A stretch of 64,000 bases of DNA. Origin: Bugulina stolonifera. Lineage: Eukaryota; Bryozoa; Gymnolaemata; Cheilostomatida; Bugulidae. The notes beneath the pieces are model-generated. The model was not told the origin of the DNA. It searched no databases and saw only the letters and a list, made by a program, of their open reading frames with translations. The translations under genes were made by a program, and so were the position numbers. Positions 50,584-63,883 of the stretch are shown here, in pieces. Positions within the stretch are counted from its first letter, which is position 1. Every line of letters starts with the position of its first letter. The DNA lies in assembly GCA_935421135.1 (NCBI GenBank), contig OW285187.1, positions 3,782,001 through 3,846,000 of the forward strand. The letters are read 5' to 3'.

Positions 50584-51650
50584 AATATCAACACTCTGAC
50601 ATGCAAGTTGTATTCAAACATATAGTTCTAGAGGCACATGTAGATGCAACATATAGATACAGTATTTGTGACTCTGTACCAATACCATGCACATGCATAT
50701 CTAAATAGCATACAGTGTAGTGTGTGACATGTATAATATATAATGTATCTCTCCGTATATACAAATGTACTTTACTGACCTATCTAACAAGCAAAATGGC
50801 ATTGTATTAATTTAACAAAGTACATGTAAATAAATCTTTTTAAAATCTACATGTAATGATGGGCCATCCAGTGAGTTGAGTAACCTATGCTACATGCCCT
50901 GTTAGTCTTCGCCTTACAGGTCATTGCCCTGCTTGGTAGTGTCCTAATAATCATTTAAAGTTACATATTGTATGTATATGTATATTCAACAACTGCTGCA
51001 GGCCTTGTGCATTGTATGCTGGACGATTGTGTATAATTATTATATAACTGTGGTATTATTATCACATACCTGCTGTCACAGAAACATTCTGGCTGCTGAC
51101 TTCTTGTAGAACAAGAGTAATTCCTATTGGCAAAATTATCCTTTTCAAGGTGAACATGTTTTTTGTGTGTTCTTCAACCAATGTACATTGCTATATGATA
51201 CACGTTTTTTAGCTCTGACACATTTATTGAGGCAATACAGCCTAAATTATTGATTATCTACACGTATGGCAAAATACATGTAGAGTGCATACAACATTCA
51301 TGTCACATTATACATTATACACCTCTATCTACTCCACACCAACACTTGTAGACTTAGGTGAACAACTGGCCGTTCATGTCAGGTTTCTGCATTCTCTTTG
51401 CTCAACCAGATTGAAGCCTGGGTCCCATGCGGCCAAGCTATTGTATTTATTTGTTGCTAGTTGTTACTGTCTAACTTCATTATTGCTTTCTACTAGGTTT
51501 GTTCTCTCAGTTTCACTTGTATTAATGCATACATAACATTTCAATGTCCATCAATTGCTCTGTTACTTATTTGCAGTATCATATTATATGCCCAGTTCCA
51601 GTACTTCATCTCCTCTAATTGTGGTACTGGTCAGCAATTCATGGTCAAAC

Positions 51651-51731
51651 TGATCATAACTTGTAGTTATCCTCTCCCAATGTAAATGGATACTTGGCTG
51701 AGAGAGGACAACTATAAATCAAGGTTGATCA
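51651..51731. mobile_element. Foldback element, CCTCTCCCA family (imperfect)
   Basis: Arms TGATCATAACTTGTAGTTAT-CCTCTC and GAGAGGACAACTATAAATCA...TGATCA; the inner core matches 39506-39614. Lies between channel genes C and D. Confidence 0.65.
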
Positions 51732-52362
51732 ATCATAGCTTTGTGAATGCCAGTGATTGTATGAACGAGATCACAAGATGAAACTACATTGAAACTTGTT
51801 TGAAGTAGAGAGAGAAAAGAGAATTAGACTACTCTCTATAACTCTCTCAAACATAATTAATTGCAAGCTTTTTCATATAAAAATTGATGCCAGCTGTGAC
51901 TCTTTAGAATGTACTCCTTGATATCAACTCCCAAACCAATCTTCTGAAATTTTATTAAAATATAAGCATATAAAATGTGCCATAGATTGAAATACAAATA
52001 ATACTGATTACCCTACTTCCATGTACTTGTACCAACTGGCAAAATAGTGAAAACAATATCTAGCGTACATACACATTTGTACACAATTATACGTATAGGA
52101 TGTTAACACAGAGTCAGGCTACGCATATAATTTTACATGATACTCATTAATGATTATGAATTCAAGTAATATTATGCTATGATACTATATACTTAAATAA
52201 TATAGAATAGATTTGACACTATATATTATATTTCATGTTTAACCCAATTTCAAAATAAAATAAATTAAGCATGTAAAAACATGAAGTCTCCAACATACTG
52301 GTGACACAATGAGACTTACTTGAACATGTGCAGACACACGCATGTACTGCTGAAAGCGTTAT

Positions 52363-55300
52363 TTACCAGTTTTGTTCAGTTTTGAACCACTCACCTGTAG
52401 TTGGCATGTACACTAGTATACCCAGAGAGGTGGCTGCTGTCACTGTTAAATATATGACAAAGAATAGTCTGTCCAAGATGATAGCAAACAGTCTCCACTC
52501 ATCCCCTATACACGTCTGAAGTTCCTTACGCTTACGGTATCTGGCCATCTCCCGTAGCTCTCGTTCTATGGCACTTTCAGAAGAAGTTCGTATTGCGGGA
52601 CTCTCAGCATAAGCCCGCCTAGTGGGACTCTCGGCATAGCTTCGGAAGCTAGGACTTTCAATATCTGGTACGAAATCATTTGTAAATACTTGTGTACTCG
52701 AATCTTTACGTGGGATATGATCTGTACCGCTGCTACACACCAAATCGGGTGTTCTAGGGTTTGGTCCAGGTCTCGGAAACCTCAAAACCCCTTCTTCTAG
52801 GGTAGTTTCCTGTTTGAGAAAATTGTGAACTATGCTACGGGCACATAGGTATCTGGCCAGGTGCTGGAATGCCAGGTCTTTGAGCCATGGAGACATCCTT
52901 CTTTCTCGTGGACCCACGTGGTGCATCTTCAGTACGATGATGGTCTGTATAATAGCGAGGGAGTTGAGAGACATGGTCACGAATAGGTAGATTCCTGTTG
53001 AACAAAGTTATGTTCAGATTATTTTCAATATTGATTTACCATGTCCGACTACGACTATAATGTATGCCATGCTATTACTATAATTGCTAGCCCTACTTTA
53101 GATCTGTGCCAGCTTTTAGCTAGTTACATTACTAGCATTACAAGGTGTCTTCGCGACTTCTTGGACAGACCTGGGTTGCAAATAAAAATCACAAAATTGC
53201 CATCCGACCCAGGTCAGAAGGGCTATTGGCCTGGGATTTTGCTTGGCCGAACGAAACCATCCCTAGCTCACCGGCACACCTGATTTCTTCGCCCAGAAAT
53301 GAGAATTTTGCTTTTGGCCCAGGCCGGTGTGTTCGCGACCCTGTGATGGATGTGTGCCGAAAAATATTTTCGTAAATTGGCCTGGGTCTGAAGTGTAGGT
53401 TGCGAAGACACCTACAGCAACTAAATGTCTGCCATTGACATGGAACTGAGTTGACAACTCCCATCAAGCTGTTAAACAATATGGTATGATGAAAACTAAC
53501 AGTAGACATCATAGTGCAACTATTACTACTGCTATGAAGATGTGAAATTCAAATGTGTTTTCTTAGCATCGGCAATTCATAGTGACTGTGAAAAAAAGTG
53601 GCGTTGCACAATTTCTTACCTATAAGTGGAACAGATTCCGATGTTTTGGGCATGTTTTCAGCAACCAGCAACATAAATACCGAAAAGGCGAGTAAGACAG
53701 TAATTCCTAGAGTTATCTTCTCTCCACTGTCTGGGGGTAACCAGAAGGTCATGATGCTCAGTATAGCCAACCATAGACATGGGAAGACAATGTTAAACAT
53801 ATAGTAGAGAACTCTCCTTTTTATTGTGAACTTGTAGGTAACAAATGGATATGGTTCTGGGCAACATTCGTAGTGTATCGCACTTCTACAAAATACGATG
53901 GTGGTGAATATTAGACTTGCACTACACCTGCATAATGCAGTGTAATACATGAACACTGTAAATACATGGTGGATGAACACTTTATCCAAAAATATGATTA
54001 AATTCATTCTCTTTATTCTACTTTTATTATTTCGCTATAAATGCAATAAAACTGTCTTTTATCCATTGCTAGTATTTAGATAAATAACAAAAAATATTTT
54101 TGCTTTATCTTCTGCAGCATTAAACTTCCCTAATGTAGATTTCGGTGTAGCTATAGCCTGTAGCTAAAATAATCATGTTTGTGCTAATAATAACTACATT
54201 GTACAGGTCTGTATAATTGTAATGGTTATACATAATAATTTCTAGAAGTTGAAGGCATCACCTGGAGTATACCAAACCGCTCAAGACAAGTGTCAGATTA
54301 AATAAGAATGTTACACCTGAAGGAGAGATTGATCGTAATTAATGAAATTAATACAATCATCAGTCTACAGCCTTGCCTACTCTATTCTGATTCTGACATA
54401 GATATGAAATTATGGCAGCGTAAGGTTAATATACATGTAACTTTATTTAATTATAGTGTGATATACAAATGGAATATAATTTACTCTAGGCAGCACTTTA
54501 ACACCAAATACAGATACATGTATACACTGTACAAATACACTGTACATACACATGTACATATACATGTATACACTGTACAAATACACTGTACATACACATG
54601 TACATATACATGTATACAGTGTACATGTACATGTATATGTATAGTAGATTTTAATGAACTTTTGTACCTTTCCACTGTTATGCCTGCCAAGTCCCACTCT
54701 CCATTGGGAAGGTAGTTTTGCATGTCTATTTTCTCAGGTGAAACAGTCAAGTTAAGCTGCGTGCCGTCATACATCCAGGAGCCAAACTTTAGTGAGCAAT
54801 GTTGTACATCAAATGGGAAATACTTTACATCAATCTGACAAGACGCCTGGTAGCGATTTGGTGGACCCCAAAACGTCTCCCCATCGTATTTTACTGTAAC
54901 CTTTGTCTTCATGACTTCAGAATAATCTTCAGCACTACAAGAAAACAACATTGACTCTGTTAATGAGTCAAAGATTCTTGACCAAGTATGGCGTAGGCGT
55001 ATAATACTAATACACATAATTTGACGATTTCATTTCGAAAATTTGTACGTCGTACGTACATTCCAATTATCATGTTTAGATAGCAATTGTGTGTTGTGTC
55101 TCTCTACATACCTGTTATAGAGTACAATGTCTGGCAACCAAATAGACCCTTGAGGTATCCGAAGCTTTCTTAACCCGTTATATTTGTCTGGGTCCCACCT
55201 TAGTCTTTCATCAACCCATAACTGTATAACATACAACAGAAAATCAATGAAAAACATTATAATTATATTATACATACATTCCATATTGGGGCTTGTGTGA

Positions 55301-57492
55301 AATTATTCAAGATGATAATTGTACTGTAGGATTATATTAATATAATATTCAGAATTATTATAGTAGTGGGATGCAGTAGCAGTTGAACTGTTGAGTAGTC
55401 GTATAATTCATACTATATTCAGGCCTGGGATGTACATGACACCAATATATTACAGATTATAGCAAGTAGTGTTGGCACAAACCATGCCAGTCAGTTGTCA
55501 CTCACCTGTGAGAGCCATACGTTCACTGACAGCACCTGGTTCACTTCGTCCTGGGAATCAAATATGATAAATTATGAATGACATGCATCTTTCTTAGTGC
55601 GTGTAGATTCAACACAAAAATGATATTATTGTTAAAAAAAACATAAATTATTTCTCCATATCGTATCGTCAAACTAATAATGTTGATAAGCACAGGTGGA
55701 ATAATAGAGTATGTTAACTTTATGGCATATCAACCAATTAGATTCAAAGGCCTTATTTCTAGACAACTTTGACGCCTCTTCAGATTCTGCCCTACTTGAT
55801 ATCATGCTACATGCATAGCCTATCGCATAACGCAAAGGCAAAACATGGAGTGTAGCGTTTAGCAACATTTGTCAAGGATGTCGCACAACTTAATTGCTAC
55901 TAATTAATCTGATTGTGTTTATCAGTAATATGCGGAAAGTATATGCAGGGAGCCGTGTAAATACTCTCCCCTCTGCAACCCTAGTTCCAGTGTCAATAGA
56001 GAGCCCCATATACATCCAATTACATGTCCATGTACTTGTTGAGTTGGAGAATTGAATTAGTTTCGTCTAGTGTTTTTGTAGTGGTTTGTCATCAATTCTC
56101 TAATACTGTTAGCTATTACGTCACAACATGGCTATGACTGGTTACATGAATGGGCTGAAGTTACTACATGACTGTAATACCCACAGATTTAGTGGGTGCA
56201 GGATGAAGTATAATTTGTTCCGACTCACCCACCTACATGTATAGCATACTATTATTCCTGCCTTCACCCACCTATAGCATACTATTATTCCTGCCTTCAC
56301 CCACCTATAGCGCACTATAATTCCTGCCCTCCCACCTATAGCATACTATAATTCCTGCCCTCCCACCTATAGCATACTATAATTCCTGCCCTCACCCACC
56401 TATAGCATACTATAATTCCTGCCCTCACCCACCTATAGCATACTATAATTCCTGCCCTCCCACTTATAGCACACTATAGTTCATACCTCCGCTTATCCAT
56501 ATCATACTCCAATGTCAAGCCTGACGTGTGGCGTGCTAAGATGTTCAGCCGAACCTACCTATAGAGTGCTATAATTTCTACCCTCATCTTCTTTGTAGCA
56601 CACTGTTTTCTAGCCCCATCTACCTACAGTATAACGCGCTATCAGCCCTCAGTCTCACCTATCTCTAACATGTTGTTTCAAGATGTGAGAGAACTGGGGA
56701 TTAAATTTGAATGGTCAAAGTTGTTGCCACTTCTAAAAGAATTAAGACTGTGCGGAATTCTAGAATGGAAAGTTACCAATCAATGAACAATCACAGACTG
56801 TTTTCTATGGTTTTACTACTTTAACTAGATGCAGCTTCATATACATGTGGTTTCAATTTTTTCACATGCACACTGTATTTCTCAAAGAGTAAATACCAGT
56901 ATGCTTGTTGGTTGTATTATAAAACATTCTAGTTTTAGAGGCGATTCTGCAACAACGTGGTGCCATAATGCTTTGTTGACACTATGGAATGGATATATGA
57001 TGTAGTCGCCTACATCGTACTTACTAAGTCTGAGATTTGTATAGGAGTTATCCCATATGATACGTTAATAGCCTCTGCCGAGTCTAGTACAGGCCGAGCT
57101 CTGATGTCATAACCATCTAGAAGCTTCTGAATTAGGTGCTTCTCATCTTTATATGATTCTTGATCACTGTGGACCTCATCTGTAGAATATTGCATCTTTT
57201 TAGTTTTTACAAGTAGGCGTACAATCACAAAATATATTTTCATGAGCCAGCAAATTTTCTTGTGACATTTTCCATAAATCACTATTAACTTACTCGAATT
57301 GCCAAACTTATTGCCCTCCTTCAACATCCTCAATCCCATGACTGAAGTATAAAATGAAGTTAAATATGTATAAATCTCATTTTCCTATAATAGTATTTGA
57401 CTTGATGCTATCCCCTTACCTGCACACACTAGGCATTTACTCCTGTTAAAACATAAAATTAAAATGAATAAAACTAAATTACACGTCTCCAT
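52363..57492 (-). CDS. Nicotinic acetylcholine receptor-like alpha subunit (Cys-loop channel D)
   Basis: Eight exons in transcript order: 57492-57420, 57341-57294, 57179-57025, 55550-55506 (45), 55221-55112 (110), 54934-54668, 53885-53620, 52994-52363. All phases match; about 531 residues. Signal peptide [15 protein letters not shown]. Loop D Trp (LWVDERLRW), [10 protein letters not shown], Cys loop C...YFPFDVQH...C, loop [15 protein letters not shown]. Loop C is [14 protein letters not shown], the vicinal-cysteine alpha signature, very close to alpha7-type receptors. TM2 starts GEK, with 9' Leu and an acidic 20' residue. The TM3-TM4 loop (about 150 residues) holds the repeat YAESP twice. By family rules this is an acetylcholine-type cation channel subunit at the plasma membrane and might form homomers. 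The 48-base exon 57341-57294 is extra relative to genes A-C and is supported by splice sites and phase only. The donor after 54668 (GTACAA) is weak. Confidence 0.93.
53143..53413. mobile_element. TIR element, GTGTCTTYGCGAC family (second copy)
   Basis: Ends AGGTGTCTTCGCGAC and GTTGCGAAGACACCT. The interior GAGAATTTTGCTTTTGG is shared in opposite orientation with 48866-49116. In the last intron of channel gene D. Confidence 0.85.
54518..54650. repeat. 46-base tandem repeat of ACATGTATACACTGTAC type
   Basis: The word ATGTATACACTG recurs at 54518 and 54564, with ATGTATACAGTG at 54610: period 46, about 2.5 copies, built of TGTACA/ACATGT palindromes. Sits just inside the intron after exon 5 of channel gene D, about 20 bases from its weak donor. 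Confidence 0.85.
56225..56480. repeat. ~33-base minisatellite
   Basis: Seven or so units of CACCTATAGCATACTATAAT-TCCTGCCCTCACC, with two length classes (ACC present or absent), followed by diverged units to about 56650. In the long intron between exons 3 and 4 (transcript order) of channel gene D. Confidence 0.9.
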
Positions 57493-59036
57493 TTTCGACA
57501 CTAGATGGTGAAATTAATGTTGTTCCTGCCTTTTGCTTGACTTGTTGTTGTTCGATTGATGTAGTGATATACAAGCAGCTTGCATATAAACAAACTTCAA
57601 GTTCTACTTTGAGATGTAGAAGTTCCATTGACCAATCAACATGCAATACAGCTACACAGTGTTAAGATTCAATTACAACCCTACACAATCATTCAAGTCA
57701 GCAGCTTCGGAATTCCTTGAAAATATTTACTTTGATTAGCTGCTTTCGGAAAAGGAAATTTCCAACTCACCAACTAAAATAGCTCAACTTTTAATTGGAG
57801 GGTTTCATTCGATTGATTTAAACTCAACATTGCTAAGCTATTCTCAGTACCTACTAGTCGCTACTACACCATCTTGGATTGACAGTATTACTGACTTCAT
57901 TCAGGCTTATTATGACGCATTGAAAACTACAGTATTTTATAAAGTTTTTCTCTGCTCTTTGTGGGCTGCAAAATACAATGTAGAATGCTGTGCTGTGACG
58001 TAACCCATTACATAATGTACATGTATATAGCCTTAGGTGTGACTTTACAGGCAAAAAATATTTATTGTTTTGTACAATTAACCCAGTAGCAATACTCAGT
58101 TGTAGTAAACAGAATGTAGTTTTTGGCCAATTAAATGTTGATATCATGCAGAGTTTAATGTAAGACAACATCAGCTGATTATTTCAGCAATTTTACTAAA
58201 TACTTGTAAATCCTCCTACTATCTGCCACTGCCTTTCAGTATATTTCAACCATAATCATTTGTGCATTTCAGGTAATTATTGTCAGAATTCATTGCATAT
58301 AGCCTACTTGTACACTTTCATCTACAATGTAATACATGTATACATATAACATGGCACTCTACACAAAGTACAAGTCATGCATATTCATAAAAATGGTGCA
58401 CTGACAAGACCAGATTTCTAGGTACCAGATGACTGTGTGCTTCTCATACAATGTATACACAGCATTATGCGCTCGACCTTCAGCTGGCATTGACTAATCA
58501 CAACAAAATAATTAGATTTCATGTAAAAAAATTGCAAGCTTGATTTTGAGCCTCAAGTGTGTATTGATGCTTCATAAGTACATGTAAGTAGCAAGATGAC
58601 ATTTTCTATTGAAAAAGGAAGACAACTCTGTAAATGCATTGTTATTCTGCCACCTATCGTGGCTTCTGACCATAACCTCTGCATTAGAATTTACTTACTA
58701 ATGGTGTACCCATCTTACAAAGAAACTGAAGCTAACAGCTCACCTGCCTAAAATTGTTTTTATTTCATTGAACATGTGTTGTGTATCCCATCTTTACATT
58801 GGATCCAAAATAAACATTGCTTATAAAATTGTATGTGATTGTACAAGTCATGTAAATGCAAAATTTGAAAGAAATATCACTGCATACAAGTTGTTTAGGA
58901 TCTATAAAATAGTTTATTATATATAATAATACCCAATAAATATAATGCTATAAGAAACAGAGTAGGCTGCCAACTATATACATTTGAACATGTTATCGCA
59001 TTTTATATTCTATTATAAACTTTTTTTGTGCTTCTT
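57493..59036. other. Intergenic DNA between channel gene D and NME5
   Basis: AT-rich 5' flank of gene D and 3' flank of the NME5 gene. Only short unsupported ORFs. No clear repeats beyond scattered TACATGTA words. Confidence 0.6.
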
Positions 59037-60800
59037 CTATGCCTCTTCCACAGCTGGACCCTTGCTGGCAATCTTTGGTTTGTTAGGATTGTTGTCTATC
59101 AACCAATCAGCTAGCCACATCTAGAACATAATTTGTAAAGATATTGATAAATTTTAAATTATTGTATAATTATGTTACCAAAGTATTACTTCTCATATAG
59201 TTCAAACTAGGGTTTCATCATTGAAAACTGGCTCCATGTTGCTATTCAACTGACACACCTGTGTGAACCATCTAGACCATTCAAACATAATACATGTACA
59301 TTGTAGATCACTGCTTATTAATCTATTGGAACTGAATTCTATAAATAAGTAGCACCTACCTAGAGAGTATAGCATAGTATACAGATACTACTTACCACAG
59401 GGTCCCCGGGCTTCTGTTTACATAAAGCTGTCAGCCCTTTTAGCAAGGTGGGGTTGATCTAGATAAAACAATCACAATTATAACTACTTTATGAATAACC
59501 TCAAAGGTGTTTTAAAAAATTAAACTTTTCGAACAGTAATAGATTTATTTCATGGTCTAAACCTCACATTGATTCAAATGCACCAAATTATTTCGAAGTT
59601 GTATGTGGCACTGTCTTGCATACCACAAGACATGCAATATTTTACTCCCAAAAAGTGATAGTCTAGTGCTAGTTGCGGTCTATGAAACAGGTTCTACTGA
59701 TACGCTTTATACTGACAACAAACCTCATGAGATAGATAGTCTTTGGCTGCTTGACCAGTGGGCACTGGCTCAATTATACTGTCAGAGAAAAAGAATCTGA
59801 TTTCTCGTTCTGCACTAGAGAAGGAGTCACTGCCATGCAATGCATTCCTCTGGTCATCTGTTCCATATATTGCCCTCAGACTTTATAAAAAATTTGAAAA
59901 ATCAATGAATAACACACCACAAAGTAAATAATACATTTCTTGTAATATGCAACTGATATGTTTTTAAACAATTGTACGAGTTCATTCAATTTGAGAACGG
60001 ATCAATCCAGTAAAATTAATTCAAAGTACACTCAGCAGAGATTGTATTCAGTTGAGTTGAGTTGAACTAGAAGTCTATCAATAAACTGATCAATGAAGAC
60101 TATCCAGTAATAAATTAATTGGGAGATAGTAGTAACTCACCAATCAGGATGTGTTTGTCGTGCCTTAAGAGTGTTTGTGGGTCCAATGAGCTCTCTCCAA
60201 TGGGCAATTGCCTTTTCTCTTGCTAAAGCCAGTGCAATAATAGGACCGCTACTGATGTAGGCTACTAAACTTGGGAAGAACAGTTTTCCATAATGTTCAG
60301 CATAGAAATCACTGGCTTGTTCTGGGGTAAGCTGAACTCTTCGTGTCTGTGGATACATGAGTTTTAATAATTTTCAAGCTCATATAACATTTTGTCGTAT
60401 AAGATTATTAACATATTCCTATAGAAATTTGCTTCAAAAAACGTGACGTTTCTTTAACGGTAATTACATTGTTGGATAGAAATTGATGACAAAATTAAAA
60501 TCAAAAGTGATCGTGTCATTTTGAATTCACTAATTGCAAATTACAAATTCTTATGGGCTCAACCACGAAGCATAGACAGCCTGCAATAAATCTATAACTA
60601 CAAAGAAACAGTAGAAGTAACAGGACTTGTAACTAAGCTAAACTAAAACTTACACTAAGGACAGAAAATCCTGCCCTCAATATGATGTCTTTAATTTCTT
60701 CAAATTTGTGTACTGCATCTGGTTTTATAATAGCTAAAGTGCGCTCTATAAATATTTTAGGCATCTCTGGAACGGGATATGTTTCTTCTTGATACGCCAT
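59037..60800 (-). CDS. NME5: NME5-type nucleoside diphosphate kinase homologue with DPY-30 motif
   Basis: Five exons in transcript order: 60800-60654, 60346-60141, 59880-59724, 59458-59396, 59120-59037, joined in frame to 218 residues (human NME5 is about the same size). The NDK fold is clear: RTLAIIKPDAV near the N-terminus, FYAEHYGKLFFPSL, YISSGPIIALALAREKAI, GPTN, LRAIYGTDDQRNALHGSDS (the active-site His in NALHGSD), then EREIRFFFSD. The C-terminus PTLLKGLTALCKQKPGDPV-MWLADWLIDNNPNKPK is the DPY-30-like motif that distinguishes NME5. In animals NME5 belongs to the radial spoke of motile cilia and sperm flagella; catalytic activity is doubtful in the family. It suggests flagellated cells in this organism. 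The GT donor after 59724 (GTTTGT) is weak but frame and homology support it. Confidence 0.95.
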
Positions 60801-62025
60801 GCTGAAGAAAAGCTGGTATTTCGAAAGAGAGTATTCTGAATCAAATTAAAACCGCCTTGCACAGCATATACATCAACACGAATTTATTAGGTTGCTAAGA
60901 TACTTTATATCCGTTTCGAGGGTATAAAGTAGTACTTATTTTGGCTAAAGCTACTTCAAAACTAGAATATACAAACCAACATTATAAATCAGTAAAGAGA
61001 TTTTTTAATCAAATTTAATCTTTTATTAAACTAATCAAAGTTTAAAATTATTTTAAGCAAAGACTTTTATACGTGTATTGGCTACGAGGCCATAAGCAGT
61101 GACAGTTCAGGGGTGCACAACTCCGTGCAGCCCACAACTTTTAAAGAGTGGATAACTCTTGCTCTTGTAGCACTGCCACTGCTAAGTACCTGATTGAGCC
61201 TTTGACTGAATCAGTAAGTACAGTAATACACAGCACAGAGGTTTGTATATATTTATATGTCTCTATTATCGATCATTTTATCGGTACATAATGCATGAAC
61301 CAAATGACAATTTAACATAATCTCATCGAAAATATTGAAAAAAATTAATACAAAACAAAATTGCATTAGTACTAGTCAGGTCAGATTTACATTAGATTCA
61401 TAAATAACTTACTCAAAGATATGCAAAATACAGTAAGAATAGTCATCTGGTAATAAATTGTAATTCAACTAAATTTTAAACAAAAATATTACAAGATTAT
61501 CCAGTTTCCCTGGCAAAAAAAAGACTTCGAAAACTGGTCCATTAGTAATGAAGAATAATTATGTGAACAAGTAAGGAGTAAAACACTAGTAACATGAGAT
61601 TACAAGCTGTGAGCTTTAGCTGACTGCAACCAAATTCTAATAAATACATAATATATAAGCCTAAGGCATCGGTGAGACAAAAAACAGCAACTAGCATAAA
61701 AGTATCATTTCCAGTGCAGATATTTGAAAAAAATATAATTGAAAAAAACCTATAAATATTAGGCCTTTTGATTAGCATGCAACATCATATCAAATGGAGT
61801 GAATCTATAGTCAATCTCATGGTAAAACGTTCTTGACTAGTTGAATAGGGAACCAATCCCAGATTATTATTGATTACAACACCTCTCTATAATCCAATTT
61901 AATTGGCTGAAAGACATGTCATGCTTGACCCTATTGGGTAGAAAGTGTAAACTGTTTGATCTAAATAAACGTCCAATTGGCCATGGTTATATAACACTTG
62001 ATCAGATTGGCTAATTATTGGGGCA
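60801..62025. other. Intergenic DNA between NME5 and KLHL18
   Basis: AT-rich 5' flank of NME5 and 3' flank of the kelch gene. No supported ORF, RNA or clear repeat. Confidence 0.6.
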
Positions 62026-63883
62026 TCAGCTTGACTTTGCTTTAGGTTTCGTATCTCTAACAGAGTTCTGACTAAATGACTTTTTGTTTCTCAGGGCATC
62101 TTTACTATCGAAGGCTTTAGGGATGACTCCGACACCCACCCCACCTTCATGAGCAACCATTGGTGGAGCCAAGACCCACTCATCCAGGGCAGGATCATAC
62201 ATCTCCACACAGGTTAGATTGTTCTGTCCGTCATAACCACCTGACAGGAAGTAGGAAGTAATGTAATGTTAATGTGGCAAACAACAAAAAGATTTATACT
62301 ATTAGCAATCAGACTCTGCTATTCCATGGGAAAGTAGATTGATAAGTATTCAGCCCTTGTCATTTGGAACTGTCTTAGGCACATGGTGCTGTCAGATATC
62401 TTTGAAAATTGTCAGATCAGCTTGATAATCAACTGTCATTCTGAGAGAGCAGAACTTACCAATAGCATAGAGTTTGCCACCGCTGGCCACCAGAGCCACT
62501 CTACTTCTGGGTACGGTCATCGGAGCCACTGACTTCCACTTGTTTAACAGAGGATCATAATATTCACATGTCTTTAGGAATCTCTGGCCATCATAGCCAC
62601 CTGTAAAATACATATGCATTGAATAGAGTTGTCCTCTCTTTGCGTAGCATCCACTTCAAAGAGTACACAAAACACATTTCAATAATAACCATACATGGTC
62701 TATGTGGGGTAGCCTAACGACGTTACATGTCCCTATCGCTAAGGCATGTTATCATGATTCTACCTGCAGCGTAAAGTCGGCCATTGAGAGCTACAGCTCC
62801 TAATCTACACCTTCTGGACTGCATTGGGCGGACTGTGGTCCACTCTTTAGTAGTCCTGTTGTAACATTCTACCTATAACAAGAACACAGGCTACTCAGTC
62901 ATGTAATCACAACTTGTATATCGGCACAGCTAGATGTATCCGAAAATATGGTATGAGAAAAGAATCGCAACACATGAACCATCTTTAGACCAGGAAACAT
63001 ATAAGGATTGTTCTCTCCTGAATCTTATGAGAAAAATAAGACAACTCTAAAAACGTAAGAATCCAATAACAATAACCTACCCAAATGCTATTAAAAAAAG
63101 ACGTAATTAATTTTCATTGTCATAATCTACATTTCTGACAGCTCATAAATTTTATAATACAGATCAATCAGCTGTTGTCAATTAATTCATTTAAAACCTA
63201 ATAAGATTTTTCCACACAAAATTTGTTCCACGTGATGCTGGTCTAAGGCTGTGGTAGAGCTATACATACAGACATACAGACACATGCTACTCACACTACA
63301 AGCATAGAGCACAGTTCACTTACAGAGTCGAATATTGAGAGTCCATCATGGCCACCAAGTGCGTATATCTTGCCATCAAAGGCAACAATTCCGGCAGCGC
63401 TCCGAGGCCTCGTCATCTTAGTCAGTGTCCTCCATCTGCATAATTACGAATATAGTTAACACGAAATGGTGTATTACTACGCATCGACCCACTACCTTAA
63501 GTTGAAAAAGAGGCTTCTCTGGGACAACCTTATATATACTGCACTGGTTGAAGCTTGTCATCAGGTAATACTAACAGATTCCAAAAACACAGAAGTTATC
63601 TCCTCTGCAATTAACCATCCGTATATACATGTATGCTCAACGCTTAGTATAACTCAAGAGCAGCTTACATACGATAATGTTACATTGTTAGTAAGATAAG
63701 CTAAATACCCTTGACCCGAAACTTGGTTCCTGCAGGCCGGCATCGCCTCCCACACATACATGTAGTTACTAGACTTACTTGTTAGATGTCTTGGTATAGC
63801 ATTCTACAGTGTCAAGTGAAGTCATTCCATCAAACCCTCCACAGACATAGAGTCTGCCATCCAGTGCTGCAGCACCGAGTGCA
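62026..63883 (-). CDS. KLHL18: KLHL18-like kelch protein, C-terminal part (5' end outside window)
   Basis: Five exons in transcript order: 63883-63779, 63435-63324, 62872-62764, 62600-62460, 62240-62026, with matching phases. They encode kelch blades: [90 protein letters not shown], and the closing MYDPALDEW...[11 protein letters not shown]. The GGHDGL-IF-S blade and the HEGGVGVG end are specific matches to KLHL18. KLHL18 is a CUL3 ubiquitin-ligase adaptor; its BTB and BACK domains would lie beyond the window's right end. A lysine/serine-rich tail of about 30 residues follows the last blade, longer than I recall for vertebrate orthologues. Confidence 0.9.

Larger units (their letters stand above)
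46561..51157 (-). pseudogene. Cys-loop channel subunit C, lacking exon 4
   Basis: Exons in transcript order: 51157-51070, 50500-50349, 49381-49337 (45 bases), [110-base exon 4 absent], 48773-48507, 47465-47212, 47108-46561. Signal peptide [29 protein letters not shown]; Cys loop C...YFPFDARN...C; FASWTYDN; GEWELINLT; GEK-TM2 with 9' Leu; TM4 LIIDKMCFILFLTVTLLTTL. Loop C (KESTPSGYSS) lacks vicinal cysteines and the outer TM2 ring is Gly-Gln, not acidic. The 48774-49336 interval has no WxPD/LYN exon; it holds a TIR element (48866-49116). Joining exon 3 to exon 5 shifts frame and gives TGA at codon six. Other exons are open with good splice sites, so loss of function is recent, the exon is in an assembly gap, or it is diverged beyond recognition. 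Confidence 0.8.

Noticed and set aside
53041..53512. ORFs over 53041-53512 on both strands
   Set aside because: They translate the TIR element at 53143-53413.
54443..54715. ORFs rich in Thr/Tyr/Cys/His on both strands
   Set aside because: Translations of the 46-base TGTACA repeat in an intron.
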